Below, piece by piece: positions 50,363 to 58,956 of a stretch of DNA of 64,000 nt (positions are counted from its first letter, which is position 1; each line of letters begins with the position of its first letter). The translations under genes were made by a program, and so were the position numbers. The notes below the pieces were generated by a model. It made no database searches and had not been told where the DNA came from. It saw only the letters and a list, made by a program, of their open reading frames with translations. The stretch comes from Halobacillus fulvus (lineage in GTDB: Bacteria; Bacillota; Bacilli; Bacillales; Halobacillaceae): positions 172,959 through 236,958 of the forward strand of contig SCFO01000004.1 in NCBI GenBank assembly GCA_004078665.1, written 5' to 3'.

Positions 50363-51226
50363 TCAACCCCCGATCCGGAAAAACTTGTACTGAATATTCG
50401 GCGTGTAAGCCGTCGAATCTTCGTACGCCCAATACCGATGCCGGCTATTTGAAGTATGCGCATTGACAAGAGGCATCCCGTCACTATTCTTCTTCACCAC
50501 CATCGTATTGTGATCGAATCGATCGTTACCTTGGAAATCGTAGCAGATGACATCTCCGGGTGACAATTGATCAGCAGAAGAGACTTCAGTTGCCGTCAAC
50601 CCTTTACGTGCCCCGCTCAAGTACCACCTCAGAGCATGGGCCACCGCCCAGCTGTAACTCCAGCTGTTCCCGCTATACCACCAGCCTTTTCCACGGTTCG
50701 GCATCCCCCACATCGGGGCACCGCCCGCTTTCAGACACTGGGAAATGTAATTCGTACAGTCTACATCAAAATGACGATAAGCCGGATTATAGCTGTTCCA
50801 CCATCTTTCCGCATAACGGACCGCTTCTCTTCTATTATAGGCGAATCGGCTGGTCTCTTCGTTTCCTTTTTCTACAAATTGTGAAAGAGATGTTTCCCCA
50901 GATGCAATGCGGTCCTCTGTGCAGATAGCATGTCCCGTCCATTCACCTCTTAAAAATGTAGCCTTTCCATGATAAAGCCCCTCTTCTAAATAAGATTGCC
51001 GTCCATTTTTCAGTAATAGGGCTAAATGAAGCATATAAGCTAGTTCCGTTTTATCTTCATAAGCGGACCGGTGATAGGGCTTAAGACGAACAGATACCCG
51101 CTGAATACGATCCCCTCTCGATTCTATACTGGACACTTTTTTATATAGCCACTCTTCTTCCTTTTGATCATGTAGCTGACTCAGAATCCGATCCCAATAC
51201 TTCTCAAGACGCTCCGTTTCCTGCAT
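50363..51226 (-). CDS. putative amidase-domain protein (Amidase_6 family, YhbB-like)
   Basis: A 287-aa protein with a C-terminal papain-like putative amidase domain. NRREAVRYAERWWNSYNPAYRHFDVDCTNYISQCLKAGGAPM contains the candidate catalytic Cys (DCTNYISQC). SPGDVICYDFQGNDRFDHNTMVV supplies the His, and LVNAHTSNSRHRYW follows. The N-terminal half is helical and charged with no signal peptide. The family includes B. subtilis YhbB, with presumed cell wall or spore cortex substrates. Enzyme activity is inference from the motif pair. Confidence 0.85.
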   Translation of the reverse strand: MQETERLEKYWDRILSQLHDQKEEEWLYKKVSSIESRGDRIQRVSVRLKPYHRSAYEDKTELAYMLHLALLLKNGRQSYLEEGLYHGKATFLRGEWTGHAICTEDRIASGETSLSQFVEKGNEETSRFAYNRREAVRYAERWWNSYNPAYRHFDVDCTNYISQCLKAGGAPMWGMPNRGKGWWYSGNSWSYSWAVAHALRWYLSGARKGLTATEVSSADQLSPGDVICYDFQGNDRFDHNTMVVKKNSDGMPLVNAHTSNSRHRYWAYEDSTAYTPNIQYKFFRIGG

Positions 51227-51341
51227 CGGCTTCCCTCCCTTTCCATATAGATATGAAAACCGAAAGCCGTTTATTTACCTTCACTTTGATCAATCAAGAT
51301 AATCGGGATCAACATGGACTCTATACCGTACATTCACCAAT

Positions 51342-51373
51342 AAAAAAAGCCGCCTTCTTAAAGAAGACGACTA
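51342..51373 (-). terminator. terminator of the ATPase-queG-ogt operon
   Basis: AGTCGTCTTCTT pairs with AAGAAGGCGGCT on the minus strand, followed by seven T. Confidence 0.8.
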
Positions 51374-51919
51374 CGATTTATGAGGAACAGCGGCGTGTTC
51401 TTTTTCAAATTCGAGGAGATGCTGTTTCTTTTCGATTCCTCCGGCGTATCCGACCAGCTTCCCGTTGCTTCCGATCACCCTATGACAGGGCACAACAATC
51501 GAGAATGGATTCTGGTTCACAGCACCGCCGACGGCACGAATCGCTTTCGGACTCTTCATTTCGGCTGCGATATCTTTATAAGATCTCGTTTCGCCAAATG
51601 GAATTCCGTGAAGCAGTGAACGCCATACTTTTCTTTGAAAATCCGTTCCATAGCAATTCAAAGGAAGAGTGAATACGGCCTTTTCCCCTTTGAAATATTC
51701 ATTGAGTTCATTTTTCGTTTGGACGACGTATTCGTGTTCAGGTTCATAAACGAATTCGCCTTTAAGAAAGTGTTTCTTCTTCCATGCCTGATAAAAGGCA
51801 ATTCGGTCTTCAAATTTTCCATAATCAATGCGACAGACTCCCTCGTCGTTGACAACGATCGTCATCAGCCCGAGTGGAGTTTCGAACGTATCGTAGTACA
51901 ACAAAGACCGGTGGTTCAT
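51371..51919 (-). CDS. ogt: methylated-DNA--protein-cysteine methyltransferase
   Basis: A 182-aa Ogt/AGT that repairs O6-methylguanine by transfer to its own Cys145 in PCHRVIGSNGKLVGYAGG. The helix-turn-helix region FQRKVWRSLLHGIPFGETRSYKDIA and NQNPFSIVVPCH are typical. The ATG at 51917-51919 has GAAGGGG 6 nt upstream and is preferred to a TTG two codons earlier. It is last in an operon after queG. Confidence 0.95.
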   Translation of the reverse strand: MNHRSLLYYDTFETPLGLMTIVVNDEGVCRIDYGKFEDRIAFYQAWKKKHFLKGEFVYEPEHEYVVQTKNELNEYFKGEKAVFTLPLNCYGTDFQRKVWRSLLHGIPFGETRSYKDIAAEMKSPKAIRAVGGAVNQNPFSIVVPCHRVIGSNGKLVGYAGGIEKKQHLLEFEKEHAAVPHKS

Positions 51920-51948
51920 AGACAACCCCTTCTTTTCTATTATTTCCT

Positions 51949-53091
51949 TTAGCCATTGTATTGTAGTTCAAACTGTAATCCCTTTTTCATTTCATAGATG
52001 ACCTGCTCATCTTCTTCCTTGATGATAGCATCTTTAATGGCTTCAAAACAATCCTTTTTCCCGATTTTTCCAAGACTCCAAGCGGCAGTGCCTCGAATGA
52101 CAGGCCTTGGATCATGATTCATAAGTCGAATCAGCTCATCTATAGCTGTTTCATCACGGTAATGCCCCAACGCAAGAATGGCGTTTCGCTGGATCGGCTT
52201 CTTCCCGCGCCACGATCCAGACATCGGACCGAATGTTTCTTTAAACTCACGATTGGAGATGGATAGTAGTGGCGTCAGCAGCGGCTTTGCCACTTCTGGG
52301 TCCGGTTCGAATTCTTCATGACGATGAAAATCCTTCTTCCGGTTTTTCGGACAGACTGTCTGGCACGTATCACACCCATACAGACGATTTCCGATTTTCG
52401 AACGGAATTCATCCGGAAGGAAATCCTTCGTCTGGGTCAGAAAGGCAATACACCTCTGAGCATTAAGCTGACCACCCTCAACGAGAGCCCCTGTCGGGCA
52501 GGCATCCACACAAATGTTGCAATCCCCGCAGCTGTCATCAACTGGTTCATCGGGGGCAAATGGAATATTCGTAACGATTTCCCCTAAATAAACATATGAA
52601 CCGAACTCAGGAGTGATCACGGCGCAATTCTTGCCGCTGAACCCGATCCCTGCGCGTTCCGCTACCGCCCGGTCTGCCAATTCTCCCGTGTCTACCATCG
52701 ATTTTAATTCAACATCAGGAAAGTGCTCCTGTAGAAAAGCTCCGAGCTTATTCAACCGGTCTCTCAGCACGTCGTGATAGTCACGTCCCCAGGAGGCACG
52801 ACAGAAAATTCCGCGCCGTGCCCCTTTTTTACTCTTCGGTGCATCTTGCATTTTCGAAGGGTACGCGAGGGCGATGGATATGATCGATTGTGCTCCGGGC
52901 AACAGCCGTCCTGGCTCTGTCCGCTCTTCCACGTTCCCTTTTTCAAAACCGGAGGAGTATCCAAGCTCCTGCTGACGGATCAGCCGGCCTTTGAGCTCAC
53001 CGAACACATCCGCTGAGGCAAAGCCGATCTTATCGATGCCGATTTCTTTGCTGTAGGCTATGACCTCTTCTTTAAACTGATGAAAATCCAC
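51949..53091 (-). CDS. queG: epoxyqueuosine reductase
   Basis: A 380-aa cobalamin- and Fe-S-dependent reductase catalysing the last step of queuosine synthesis in tRNA. The N-terminal B12-binding half has GYSSGFEKGNVEERTEPGRLLPGAQSIISIALAYP and RGIFCRASWGRDYHDVLRDRL. Two 4Fe-4S motifs follow (CGDCNICVDACPTGAL and CDTCQTVCPKNRKKDF), then C-terminal HEAT-like repeats. The start is a GTG at 53089-53091, 7 nt after AAAGGAGG. Substrate tRNAs with GUN anticodons (Tyr, His, Asn, Asp) are all in the cluster at the right edge. Confidence 0.96.
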   Translation of the reverse strand: MDFHQFKEEVIAYSKEIGIDKIGFASADVFGELKGRLIRQQELGYSSGFEKGNVEERTEPGRLLPGAQSIISIALAYPSKMQDAPKSKKGARRGIFCRASWGRDYHDVLRDRLNKLGAFLQEHFPDVELKSMVDTGELADRAVAERAGIGFSGKNCAVITPEFGSYVYLGEIVTNIPFAPDEPVDDSCGDCNICVDACPTGALVEGGQLNAQRCIAFLTQTKDFLPDEFRSKIGNRLYGCDTCQTVCPKNRKKDFHRHEEFEPDPEVAKPLLTPLLSISNREFKETFGPMSGSWRGKKPIQRNAILALGHYRDETAIDELIRLMNHDPRPVIRGTAAWSLGKIGKKDCFEAIKDAIIKEEDEQVIYEMKKGLQFELQYNG

Positions 53092-53106
53092 CCTGCGTCC
53101 TCCTTT

Positions 53107-54816
53107 CTACCTTAAATCCTTGACGCGTGCTGTCCGCATCCTGTTGAGCGCAGCGGCAATTTCAAAGCGTCTCGGCCGGGCCAGCTCTCCAGGATGCTGA
53201 TCTTTGAATGGTGCATATGCAGCTAATCCTTTTTCATCCAATGTGTTCTCTATATGATCAAGAAGTTCCTGTAATGATTTCTGTTCTTTCAGTGTGGACT
53301 TCTTATCCAAGTCCATCATCAAGTCGGCAATCAGTCTCGTCTGTGACGGATCGACAAGCTGCTCTATACCTGTCAAATCAATATCCCTTTTCCCCATTAT
53401 AATCGTTGTCTGTCCTTTTGCCTGTACTTTATGCTTCTTGCCTTTTCTTGTCTGCAAACTGTCCGGCAAAAAGGCGCGTACGGGGAGGCCTCCGAACGTT
53501 TCTTCTTCTGAACGGGTACGATGAGAAGGGAAACGATTTGCAATATTCTTCGCTTTTTCAGTGACATTGTATGGAACATATTGATCCATCATCACCACAT
53601 CATCTGCGACTTGAAAATAGTCACCAGATCCGCCCATGACCAGAATCGTCGAGACATCAAGGTCGTCTCTCATCTGACGGATTTTATCAATGAACGGTGT
53701 AATCGGCTCTTTTTCTTTGACGACGAGCTCCTGCATCCGCTCATCGCGAATCATAAAGTTTGTCGCACTTGTATCTTCATCGATTAACAATGTCCCAGCA
53801 CCAGCTTCAAGCGCTTCGATGACATTCGCTGCCTGTGAGGTACTGCCACTGGCATTTTCCGTGGTAAAACTTGTCGTATCCGTACCATGGGGAAGATTCT
53901 TTATAAACGGTGAAATGTCGACACTCGTCACTTGACGTCCGTCCTCTGCTCTTACTTTCACGGCATCCGGATTCGTCAGCACGTACTCCCGACCGTCTCC
54001 TTTTATATGAGGATACACTCCGCGCTCCATCGCGTTCAAGAGGGTACTTTTCCCATGATAACCTCCACCGACAATCAATACAATTCCTTTGTTCAGCGCC
54101 ATTCCTGTGAGCGGTTCCTCACGGTGTGGAATGGAAAAAGACACACGATTTTCTTCCGGACTTGCGAAAGGAACGGCTTCCTTCATTGGACGCTGACTGA
54201 TCCCACTCTCGCGTGGCAGAATCGACCCATCCGCAACAAATGATATCCAGCCATTCTTATCCATCTCATTCTGAATCGCCTCATGTTGATCGGCAAGCTG
54301 ACAAGCCGTCTCGATGTCCTCATCCTTCACCGTAAAAATCGAGCGTTTCATTAAATCCGGCAAGACGGTAAAAAAGAGCTTCTCCGCCTGTTTCCCGTTA
54401 ATGCGGCGGCCGTTTGCGGGCAATCCAACGGTTAGACAGATGATCACATCGTGTTCACGAATCGACACCGCTGTCCGTTCAAGAATTTCCTGACCCGGTT
54501 GATCGATCGCCACCATGCCGCTTTTTCCCGAGCCTTTAACTGTCCCCTGACTCGAAGCTACTGCTTTGGCGACCGCTCTAGTCAATCGGTCTTCCGCATA
54601 GATTCTGCGCCGTTTAGAAGTTTTCCATTCGGCCTTGACCTGTCGTTTCTGATTCGGTACCTGAATCCTTATTTTCGAAGGAGCCGCAAATGGGTCTCCT
54701 TGGACATAGTCGATCCAAAGATCATAATCGGGAAACGAATATTTCCCCTGAATCTGTTTATAGCCTTTATAACTTTTTCCATCGATTTGTTTCAACTGTT
54801 TCTGCAATGATTTCAT
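53107..54816 (-). CDS. predicted ATPase of the ABC class (ABC_ATPase family)
   Basis: A 569-aa protein of a poorly characterised stand-alone ABC-class ATPase family. An N-terminal domain (PSKIRIQVPNQKRQVKAEWKTSKRRRIYAEDRL) is followed by Walker A IVGGGYHGKSTLLNAM, an ABC-signature-like SGSTSQAANVIEAL, and Walker B TLLIDEDTSATNFMIRD. MGGSGDYFQVADDVVMMDQY follows. There is no membrane domain. The ATG at 54814-54816 has AGGAGGG about 10 nt upstream; seven codons of frame upstream include the RBS. queG starts 15 nt after the stop, so it heads that operon. Function unknown. Confidence 0.9.
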   Translation of the reverse strand: MKSLQKQLKQIDGKSYKGYKQIQGKYSFPDYDLWIDYVQGDPFAAPSKIRIQVPNQKRQVKAEWKTSKRRRIYAEDRLTRAVAKAVASSQGTVKGSGKSGMVAIDQPGQEILERTAVSIREHDVIICLTVGLPANGRRINGKQAEKLFFTVLPDLMKRSIFTVKDEDIETACQLADQHEAIQNEMDKNGWISFVADGSILPRESGISQRPMKEAVPFASPEENRVSFSIPHREEPLTGMALNKGIVLIVGGGYHGKSTLLNAMERGVYPHIKGDGREYVLTNPDAVKVRAEDGRQVTSVDISPFIKNLPHGTDTTSFTTENASGSTSQAANVIEALEAGAGTLLIDEDTSATNFMIRDERMQELVVKEKEPITPFIDKIRQMRDDLDVSTILVMGGSGDYFQVADDVVMMDQYVPYNVTEKAKNIANRFPSHRTRSEEETFGGLPVRAFLPDSLQTRKGKKHKVQAKGQTTIIMGKRDIDLTGIEQLVDPSQTRLIADLMMDLDKKSTLKEQKSLQELLDHIENTLDEKGLAAYAPFKDQHPGELARPRRFEIAAALNRMRTARVKDLR

Positions 54817-54964
54817 TATCCAATACCCTCCTGTCAAAACGTTCTTCTAAAGGGGTTATCCGTTTTTCATCAATAAAAAACGCAATGCTTCGTTACCTCA
54901 TTAACGAAACACTGCGTTGGTTCACTTTGTATAAAAAATAAAGACGATTCACTAAAATAGTGAA

Positions 54965-55038
54965 TGGAGCGGGTGAAGGGAATCGAACCCTCGTCATCAG
55001 CTTGGAAGGCTGAGGTTTTACCATTAAACTACACCCGC
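54965..55038 (-). tRNA. tRNA-Gly (TCC)
   Basis: 74-nt cloverleaf with acceptor GCGGGTG/CACCCGC, loop CTTCCAA (anticodon TCC) and encoded CCA. It is solitary, away from the cluster. Confidence 0.97.
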
Positions 55039-55464
55039 ACGTTGTTAAAGCGTTATGAATAGTGCCTCATCTCGAGCACATTTGTAATTATAACAACCGA
55101 ATCTCATCGATGCAACACAAAATTTACGATTTTTTGTCGAAAACTTTACTTGGTCTTCACAAAGGGCTTGTCTTTCACTCAGTCTATGAAAATACGGAAT
55201 AAAATATACCTCCGTCTTGTTTTTTCTTAACTCTATATCCCCCCCGTAATAAAATGCTATTTCCGTTACGTCTAATTAGGCTTGGATCATCGGGGAATCA
55301 CTCGCTTTCCATGGCGGGCGCTGAGCTTCCTCGTCGCTTCGCTCCTGCGGGATCTCAGCCTACCCTCTTCTCCCATAGGAGTCTCGCAATCCCCCGATGA
55401 TCCACCTTTGAAAAGAATAACGCAACTATATATAAACCCGATAAACGGACACATGTCTGCCTAA
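55039..55464. other. intergenic region with repeat copy 2
   Basis: No gene. It holds the structured repeat at 55283-55404 and otherwise AT-rich DNA. Confidence 0.6.
55283..55404. repeat. structured dispersed repeat, copy 2
   Basis: About 122 bp sharing the core of the element at 42650-42775. Its own outer arms TGGATCATCGGGG (55283-55295) and CCCCGATGATCCA (55392-55404) are complementary over 13 bp but unrelated in sequence to the arms of copy 1. A short open frame across it is not a gene. Confidence 0.85.
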
Positions 55465-55842
55465 TACATAGAGAGGTGTGAGAAAAATTCACTATGGGAT
55501 GAAACGTTCTCATCACTAAATCATATTCTATTTAAAAAGAATTATCGATTTAATGAGGCAAGCATTCTCCATGTAGCTAATAATAAGCACAATGAAACTC
55601 ATTACCTTATTCAAGACGGTAATTTTTCTTACTATAACTTATATAAAAAGGTATTAGGCATTGGTACACTCGCGCTTGTTGGTGTATTTATTTGGAGCTA
55701 TGCATTCGATCCCAACAATTCTCTCGTCGTTTCAAAACGTAGCTTTACTGTATTGCTTACTGTACCAACCCTCCTCCCCCTTTACCTTATAAGCACAGGC
55801 ATTTATCATTCCTTTTTTAATCAAAAAAAACCGCCCGTTTAA
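55465..55842 (+). pseudogene. open frame without a start codon, probable degraded membrane protein gene
   Basis: 126 codons are open from a TAA at 55462-55464 to the TAA at 55840-55842, but there is no ATG, GTG or TTG before two thirds of its length. The translation looks protein-like: a charged N-terminal part (LNHILFKKNYRFNEASILHVANN, DGNFSYYNLYKK), then two hydrophobic segments (VLGIGTLALVGVFIWSYAF and SFTVLLTVPTLLPLYLISTGIY). A GTG (55478) in another frame is followed by a stop after 12 codons, so a frameshift near the 5' end could explain it. No family recognised. Confidence 0.4.
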
Positions 55843-55849
55843 GGCGGTT
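55823..55849 (-). terminator. terminator of the 36-aa membrane protein gene
   Basis: AACCGCC/GGGCGGTT hairpin with TTTTTTT on the minus strand, right behind the stop. Confidence 0.85.
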
Positions 55850-55959
55850 CAGCGGTGCTTCGATTTGAAAACAAAAATCATTGAGAACAGGAGAAATGCG
55901 ATGAAATTCAGAACGTCGACGGCAAGTTTCAAAATACTGAGAAGTGTCGGAGTATCCAA
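55849..55959 (-). CDS. small single-helix membrane protein (36 aa)
   Basis: A 36-residue protein, MDTPTLLSILKLAVDVL then NFIAFLLFSMIFVFK and a basic end (KSKHR). It starts with a TTG at 55957-55959 behind GGAGGTGAGGG, and a clean terminator follows the stop. One amphipathic/hydrophobic helix pair or a single long membrane helix is predicted. No family recognised. Confidence 0.55.
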   Translation of the reverse strand: MDTPTLLSILKLAVDVLNFIAFLLFSMIFVFKSKHR

Positions 55960-56033
55960 AGTTCCCTCACCTCCAAAACGTTCATTCTTTCAAATCGTGC
56001 CGAAATTATGGAGAGATTAAACAAGAAGATAGT

Positions 56034-56960
56034 TTATGAAATGCTGTGTGTCCTCTTACTATCTCCTGTTTTTCGTTTTTTATTCTTGCGCCGTATTTGT
56101 GTCGTCATCACGACTCCCGTAATCACTAGAATCGCTCCTGCAATCCCTGCAGTCGTTATCGTTTCTCCTAACCACACATACGCACCGATCATTGTAAACA
56201 CGGGAAGGAAATTCAAAAAGATGGCCGCTTGGGAGGCACCAAGTACATCAACCGCCTTATTATAAAAAATAAGAGCGATGAACGACGGAAAAATTCCCAG
56301 ATACAAAAATCCGACGAGGAATTCCATCCGAAACAGAGAAGGAATTCCAAGCGCCCACCATTCCACCAGCATAACCGGAAGCAGGACAACAAGAGAGATC
56401 GCCGTCATATTTAACACCGCTCCATAAGCTTTAAACAAATGGATATATTGCTTCACATAAATCGAATACACCGCCCACGTTCCGACCGCTCCAACCATAA
56501 TAAAGTCCCCGACATTCCAGTCAATCGAAAGCAATTGAAAAAAACGTCCATCAAGGACGACCCACAAGGCCCCGATAAACGATAAAACAACCCCGAACCA
56601 CTGCGCTTTTCTCAACCTTTCTCCTATCCATAACGCGCTTAGAACGACGGTGACAGCCGGAATGGCACTTTCAAGCACAGATACGTTGGAAGCCGTCGTA
56701 AATTGAAGCGCTCCGTATATGAACGTATTAAAGAACGTGACCCCTGTTAAGGTCATGATTAGAAATGGCCGCCTGAATGCCCATACCTTTTCGCGGTCTC
56801 CCCATGCCTGTCTAAAACCGATTGGCAGAAGGACAAGGAACGCCACGAGTAAGCGGAAAAAAGCGATAGTAAACGGAGGCAGTTCGTTCATCGCTTTTCC
56901 TGTTAATATATTGCCTGCATAAAAAATGACCACAAGGATCATCAGTATGTACGCATACAT
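56034..56960 (-). CDS. EamA/DMT-family transporter
   Basis: A 308-aa drug/metabolite transporter with ten membrane helices in two EamA repeats. The first opens ILMILVVIFYAGNILTGKAMNELPPFTIAFFRLLVA, and the second begins near VGDFIMVGAVGTWAVYSIYVKQ. SVLESAIPAVTVVLSALWIGERLR and FLNFLPVFTMIGAYVWLGETITTAG are the usual helix 4/9 ends. The ATG at 56958-56960 follows GGAGGAGA; the frame extends 14 codons upstream through a G-rich region. Substrate unknown. Confidence 0.9.
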   Translation of the reverse strand: MYAYILMILVVIFYAGNILTGKAMNELPPFTIAFFRLLVAFLVLLPIGFRQAWGDREKVWAFRRPFLIMTLTGVTFFNTFIYGALQFTTASNVSVLESAIPAVTVVLSALWIGERLRKAQWFGVVLSFIGALWVVLDGRFFQLLSIDWNVGDFIMVGAVGTWAVYSIYVKQYIHLFKAYGAVLNMTAISLVVLLPVMLVEWWALGIPSLFRMEFLVGFLYLGIFPSFIALIFYNKAVDVLGASQAAIFLNFLPVFTMIGAYVWLGETITTAGIAGAILVITGVVMTTQIRRKNKKRKTGDSKRTHSIS

Positions 56961-56988
56961 TCTCCTCCGGCCCCCTCCCCAGTTTGAA

Positions 56989-57429
56989 TTACAAGTAAAC
57001 AATCAATGATAAAATAACGCCCACCGCAAAATAAATGATCGCTCCTAAAGCGACTGGATTTACTTCCAGGCGGAATACAGAAACGGCATACGTTTCCTTC
57101 CCATCCCCGTACACCCGGTTATCAACATTCGCATATTGTTTTCCTGTATGTTCGTTCATTTGCATGAAGACGAGGAGAATGAGTACCAAGAACCCTATGG
57201 AAAACTGGGCATCCAAAAACGGCCACCCCGTATTTTTTGCCGTCACATAAGTAAGGATCGCTTCAACACCTATTGTCAATAAAATGATTCCCCATATTTT
57301 ATAACGCTTGGGAATACGATATAAAAACTTTTCATCCAAAAAGTCCATAAGCTTTGCCCCTAGAATCGGGGTCAGAAAAAGAATCGGAAAAACAATGGCC
57401 GCTGCCTTCCAATAATCGTTGAAAATCAC
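56989..57429 (-). CDS. four-helix membrane protein of unknown function
   Basis: A 146-aa protein with four hydrophobic segments (about 8-25, 44-64, 76-92 and 124-144). A soluble stretch (QMNEHTGKQYANVDNRVYGDGKETYAVSVFRLEVNP) lies before the last helix. The start is a GTG at 57427-57429 directly after GGAGAGG, which is tight. It lies 28 nt before the DMT transporter gene and is probably cotranscribed with it. I do not recognise the family. Confidence 0.75.
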   Translation of the reverse strand: MIFNDYWKAAAIVFPILFLTPILGAKLMDFLDEKFLYRIPKRYKIWGIILLTIGVEAILTYVTAKNTGWPFLDAQFSIGFLVLILLVFMQMNEHTGKQYANVDNRVYGDGKETYAVSVFRLEVNPVALGAIIYFAVGVILSLIVYL

Positions 57430-57491
57430 CCTCTCCTTTCCTCTATTCCCCTTACACTACCATCAAACGAACATAATTGTAAAAGAATAAC

Positions 57492-57518
57492 AAAAGGAGG
57501 AGCATGGACGCTCCTCCC
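57492..57518 (-). terminator. terminator of the TraB-family gene
   Basis: GGAGGAGC/GCTCCTCC hairpin then TTTTG on the minus strand. Confidence 0.8.
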
Positions 57519-57521
57519 CTT

Positions 57522-58688
57522 TTATAAATTCTCAAAAAACAGACGAAGCACATCCGCTCCCCCGATCAATGTTCCAAGTGAGCTCCCGATATTTGCAAGC
57601 ACCACAACTAAAAGAATTCTTGTCACTTTATTGTTCCAAAACCCTTTTACAGAGGTTACATCTTCAGACAAATTTTCAAAATCGCTGACATTTGGACGGC
57701 GGAAGTACGCCTGGACGAATCCGGCAAACCATCCGGCTGCAATCAACGGGTTCAATGATGTGATCGGTGCTGCAACAAAAGCCGTCAAGACAGCAAACGG
57801 ATGAGCCAGAGCGGCCGCTGCTCCGATTGCAGAGAACGATCCGTTCCAGAGGATCCAGCTGATCGACTGTTGGGCTCCTGCTTCTGGATTCGCATAGAAC
57901 GTATAAGCGATGATCGAAATGATCAGGATCGGAATCGCCCAACCAATGATTTTCGGCCACGGCGACTTCGGCGGCCGTTCATTGAGCTGATCTAGATTAT
58001 GGTCCTCATGGATCTGCTTCTTAATTCCCGGAACGTGCGCCGCTCCAAGTACAGCCACAACCTTATCACCAGGTGCGGTTTTAATCTTCTGAGCTAAATA
58101 CTGATCCCGCTCATCAATCAAAGGCTTTTTGAGCGTCGGGAAATTGTCTGTCATATCCTGCAGCATACCATCGAGCATATCCTGGGATTTCATTTTTTCG
58201 AGCTCCGCTTCCGAAATCGTCTCATTGCTGAAAATACTGTACACAATCGACATCATCAGCTTCATCTTTCCGAAAAAGCCGATATTCGACCAGATGCGGG
58301 AGAACGTAACCTGAATATTCCGATCGGCGAGCACGAGCTCTGCTCCTAGTTCATCCGCGGACTCAATGCCTTGGATCATTTCCTGGCCAGCCTTTATTCC
58401 AAACTGTTTCGCCATCCTTTTCTGAAACGAAGAAATCGCCAAATTCATCAGCAACAGCGTCGCTTTCCGGTCTTTGATCACCTGGAAAATGTCCATGTTC
58501 TTCCACTGATCCCCGTCTTTGATCGACTGATAACGCTGGGCATCAAGCTCGACACAGACCGAATCCGGACGTTCCTCTTCAATCACCTGTTTGACCTGCT
58601 CGGCACTCTGTTTAGACACGTGCGCCGTCCCAATCAGGATCAGTTCTTTATCATTTATATGCAGTCTTGTAATGTTCTCTTCTGCCAT
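57522..58688 (-). CDS. TraB/PrgY-family membrane protein
   Basis: A 388-aa TraB/PrgY-type protein. The soluble N-terminal domain has the two signature motifs of the TIKI/TraB fold, ILIGTAHVSKQSAEQV at the start and VAVLGAAHVPGI at about 225, with VCVELDAQRY between. The C-terminal third has four to five membrane helices containing AHPFAVLTAFVAAPITSLNPLIAAGWFAGFVQA. PrgY limits pheromone signalling in enterococci, but most bacillar members have no known role; a peptidase-like activity is suspected for the fold. Confidence 0.9.
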   Translation of the reverse strand: MAEENITRLHINDKELILIGTAHVSKQSAEQVKQVIEEERPDSVCVELDAQRYQSIKDGDQWKNMDIFQVIKDRKATLLLMNLAISSFQKRMAKQFGIKAGQEMIQGIESADELGAELVLADRNIQVTFSRIWSNIGFFGKMKLMMSIVYSIFSNETISEAELEKMKSQDMLDGMLQDMTDNFPTLKKPLIDERDQYLAQKIKTAPGDKVVAVLGAAHVPGIKKQIHEDHNLDQLNERPPKSPWPKIIGWAIPILIISIIAYTFYANPEAGAQQSISWILWNGSFSAIGAAAALAHPFAVLTAFVAAPITSLNPLIAAGWFAGFVQAYFRRPNVSDFENLSEDVTSVKGFWNNKVTRILLVVVLANIGSSLGTLIGGADVLRLFFENL

Positions 58689-58762
58689 ATCTACCTTCCT
58701 TTACCCTATGTATGGATTCTTTCCAAACGGTCTTCTCCATTGTACCAAAAAAGTCGTGGATA

Positions 58763-58791
58763 TTGACAACTTCGATTCATACCGATAGAAT
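58763..58791 (+). promoter_or_regulatory. SigA promoter of adeC
   Basis: Perfect TTGACA (58763-58768), TAGAAT (58786-58791), 17-nt spacer; the riboswitch begins about 25 nt downstream. Confidence 0.85.
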
Positions 58792-58817
58792 CTCTATTAA
58801 TTATCCACATCCAGACC

Positions 58818-58886
58818 ACTCGTATAAGTTCGGAAATAAGGTCCGAACGTTTCTACCAGATCACCGTAAATGATCCGACTACGAGG
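58818..58886 (+). promoter_or_regulatory. purine riboswitch (guanine/hypoxanthine-type aptamer)
   Basis: P1 is CTCGTA/TACGAG, P2 GTTCGG/CCGAAC with an AAATAAGGT loop, and P3 GATCA/TGATC with a CCGTAAA loop. The core GTTTCTACC and GACTACGAG are typical. The specificity base in ACTA is C (position 74 in xpt numbering), which selects guanine or hypoxanthine rather than adenine. No terminator follows; GCTTCT (58911-58916) can pair with AGGAGC of the adeC SD, so translational control is possible. Confidence 0.9.
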
Positions 58887-58956
58887 GACAACTTCTTTGT
58901 ATTTATGTAAAGCTTCTCGTTACGAGTGTGTCGGATTAATCGAAGGAGCGACTATA

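Noticed and set aside
55282-55464. 60-codon open frame across structured repeat copy 2
   Set aside because: It is a by-product of the repeat; no RBS, and copy 1 does not keep the frame.
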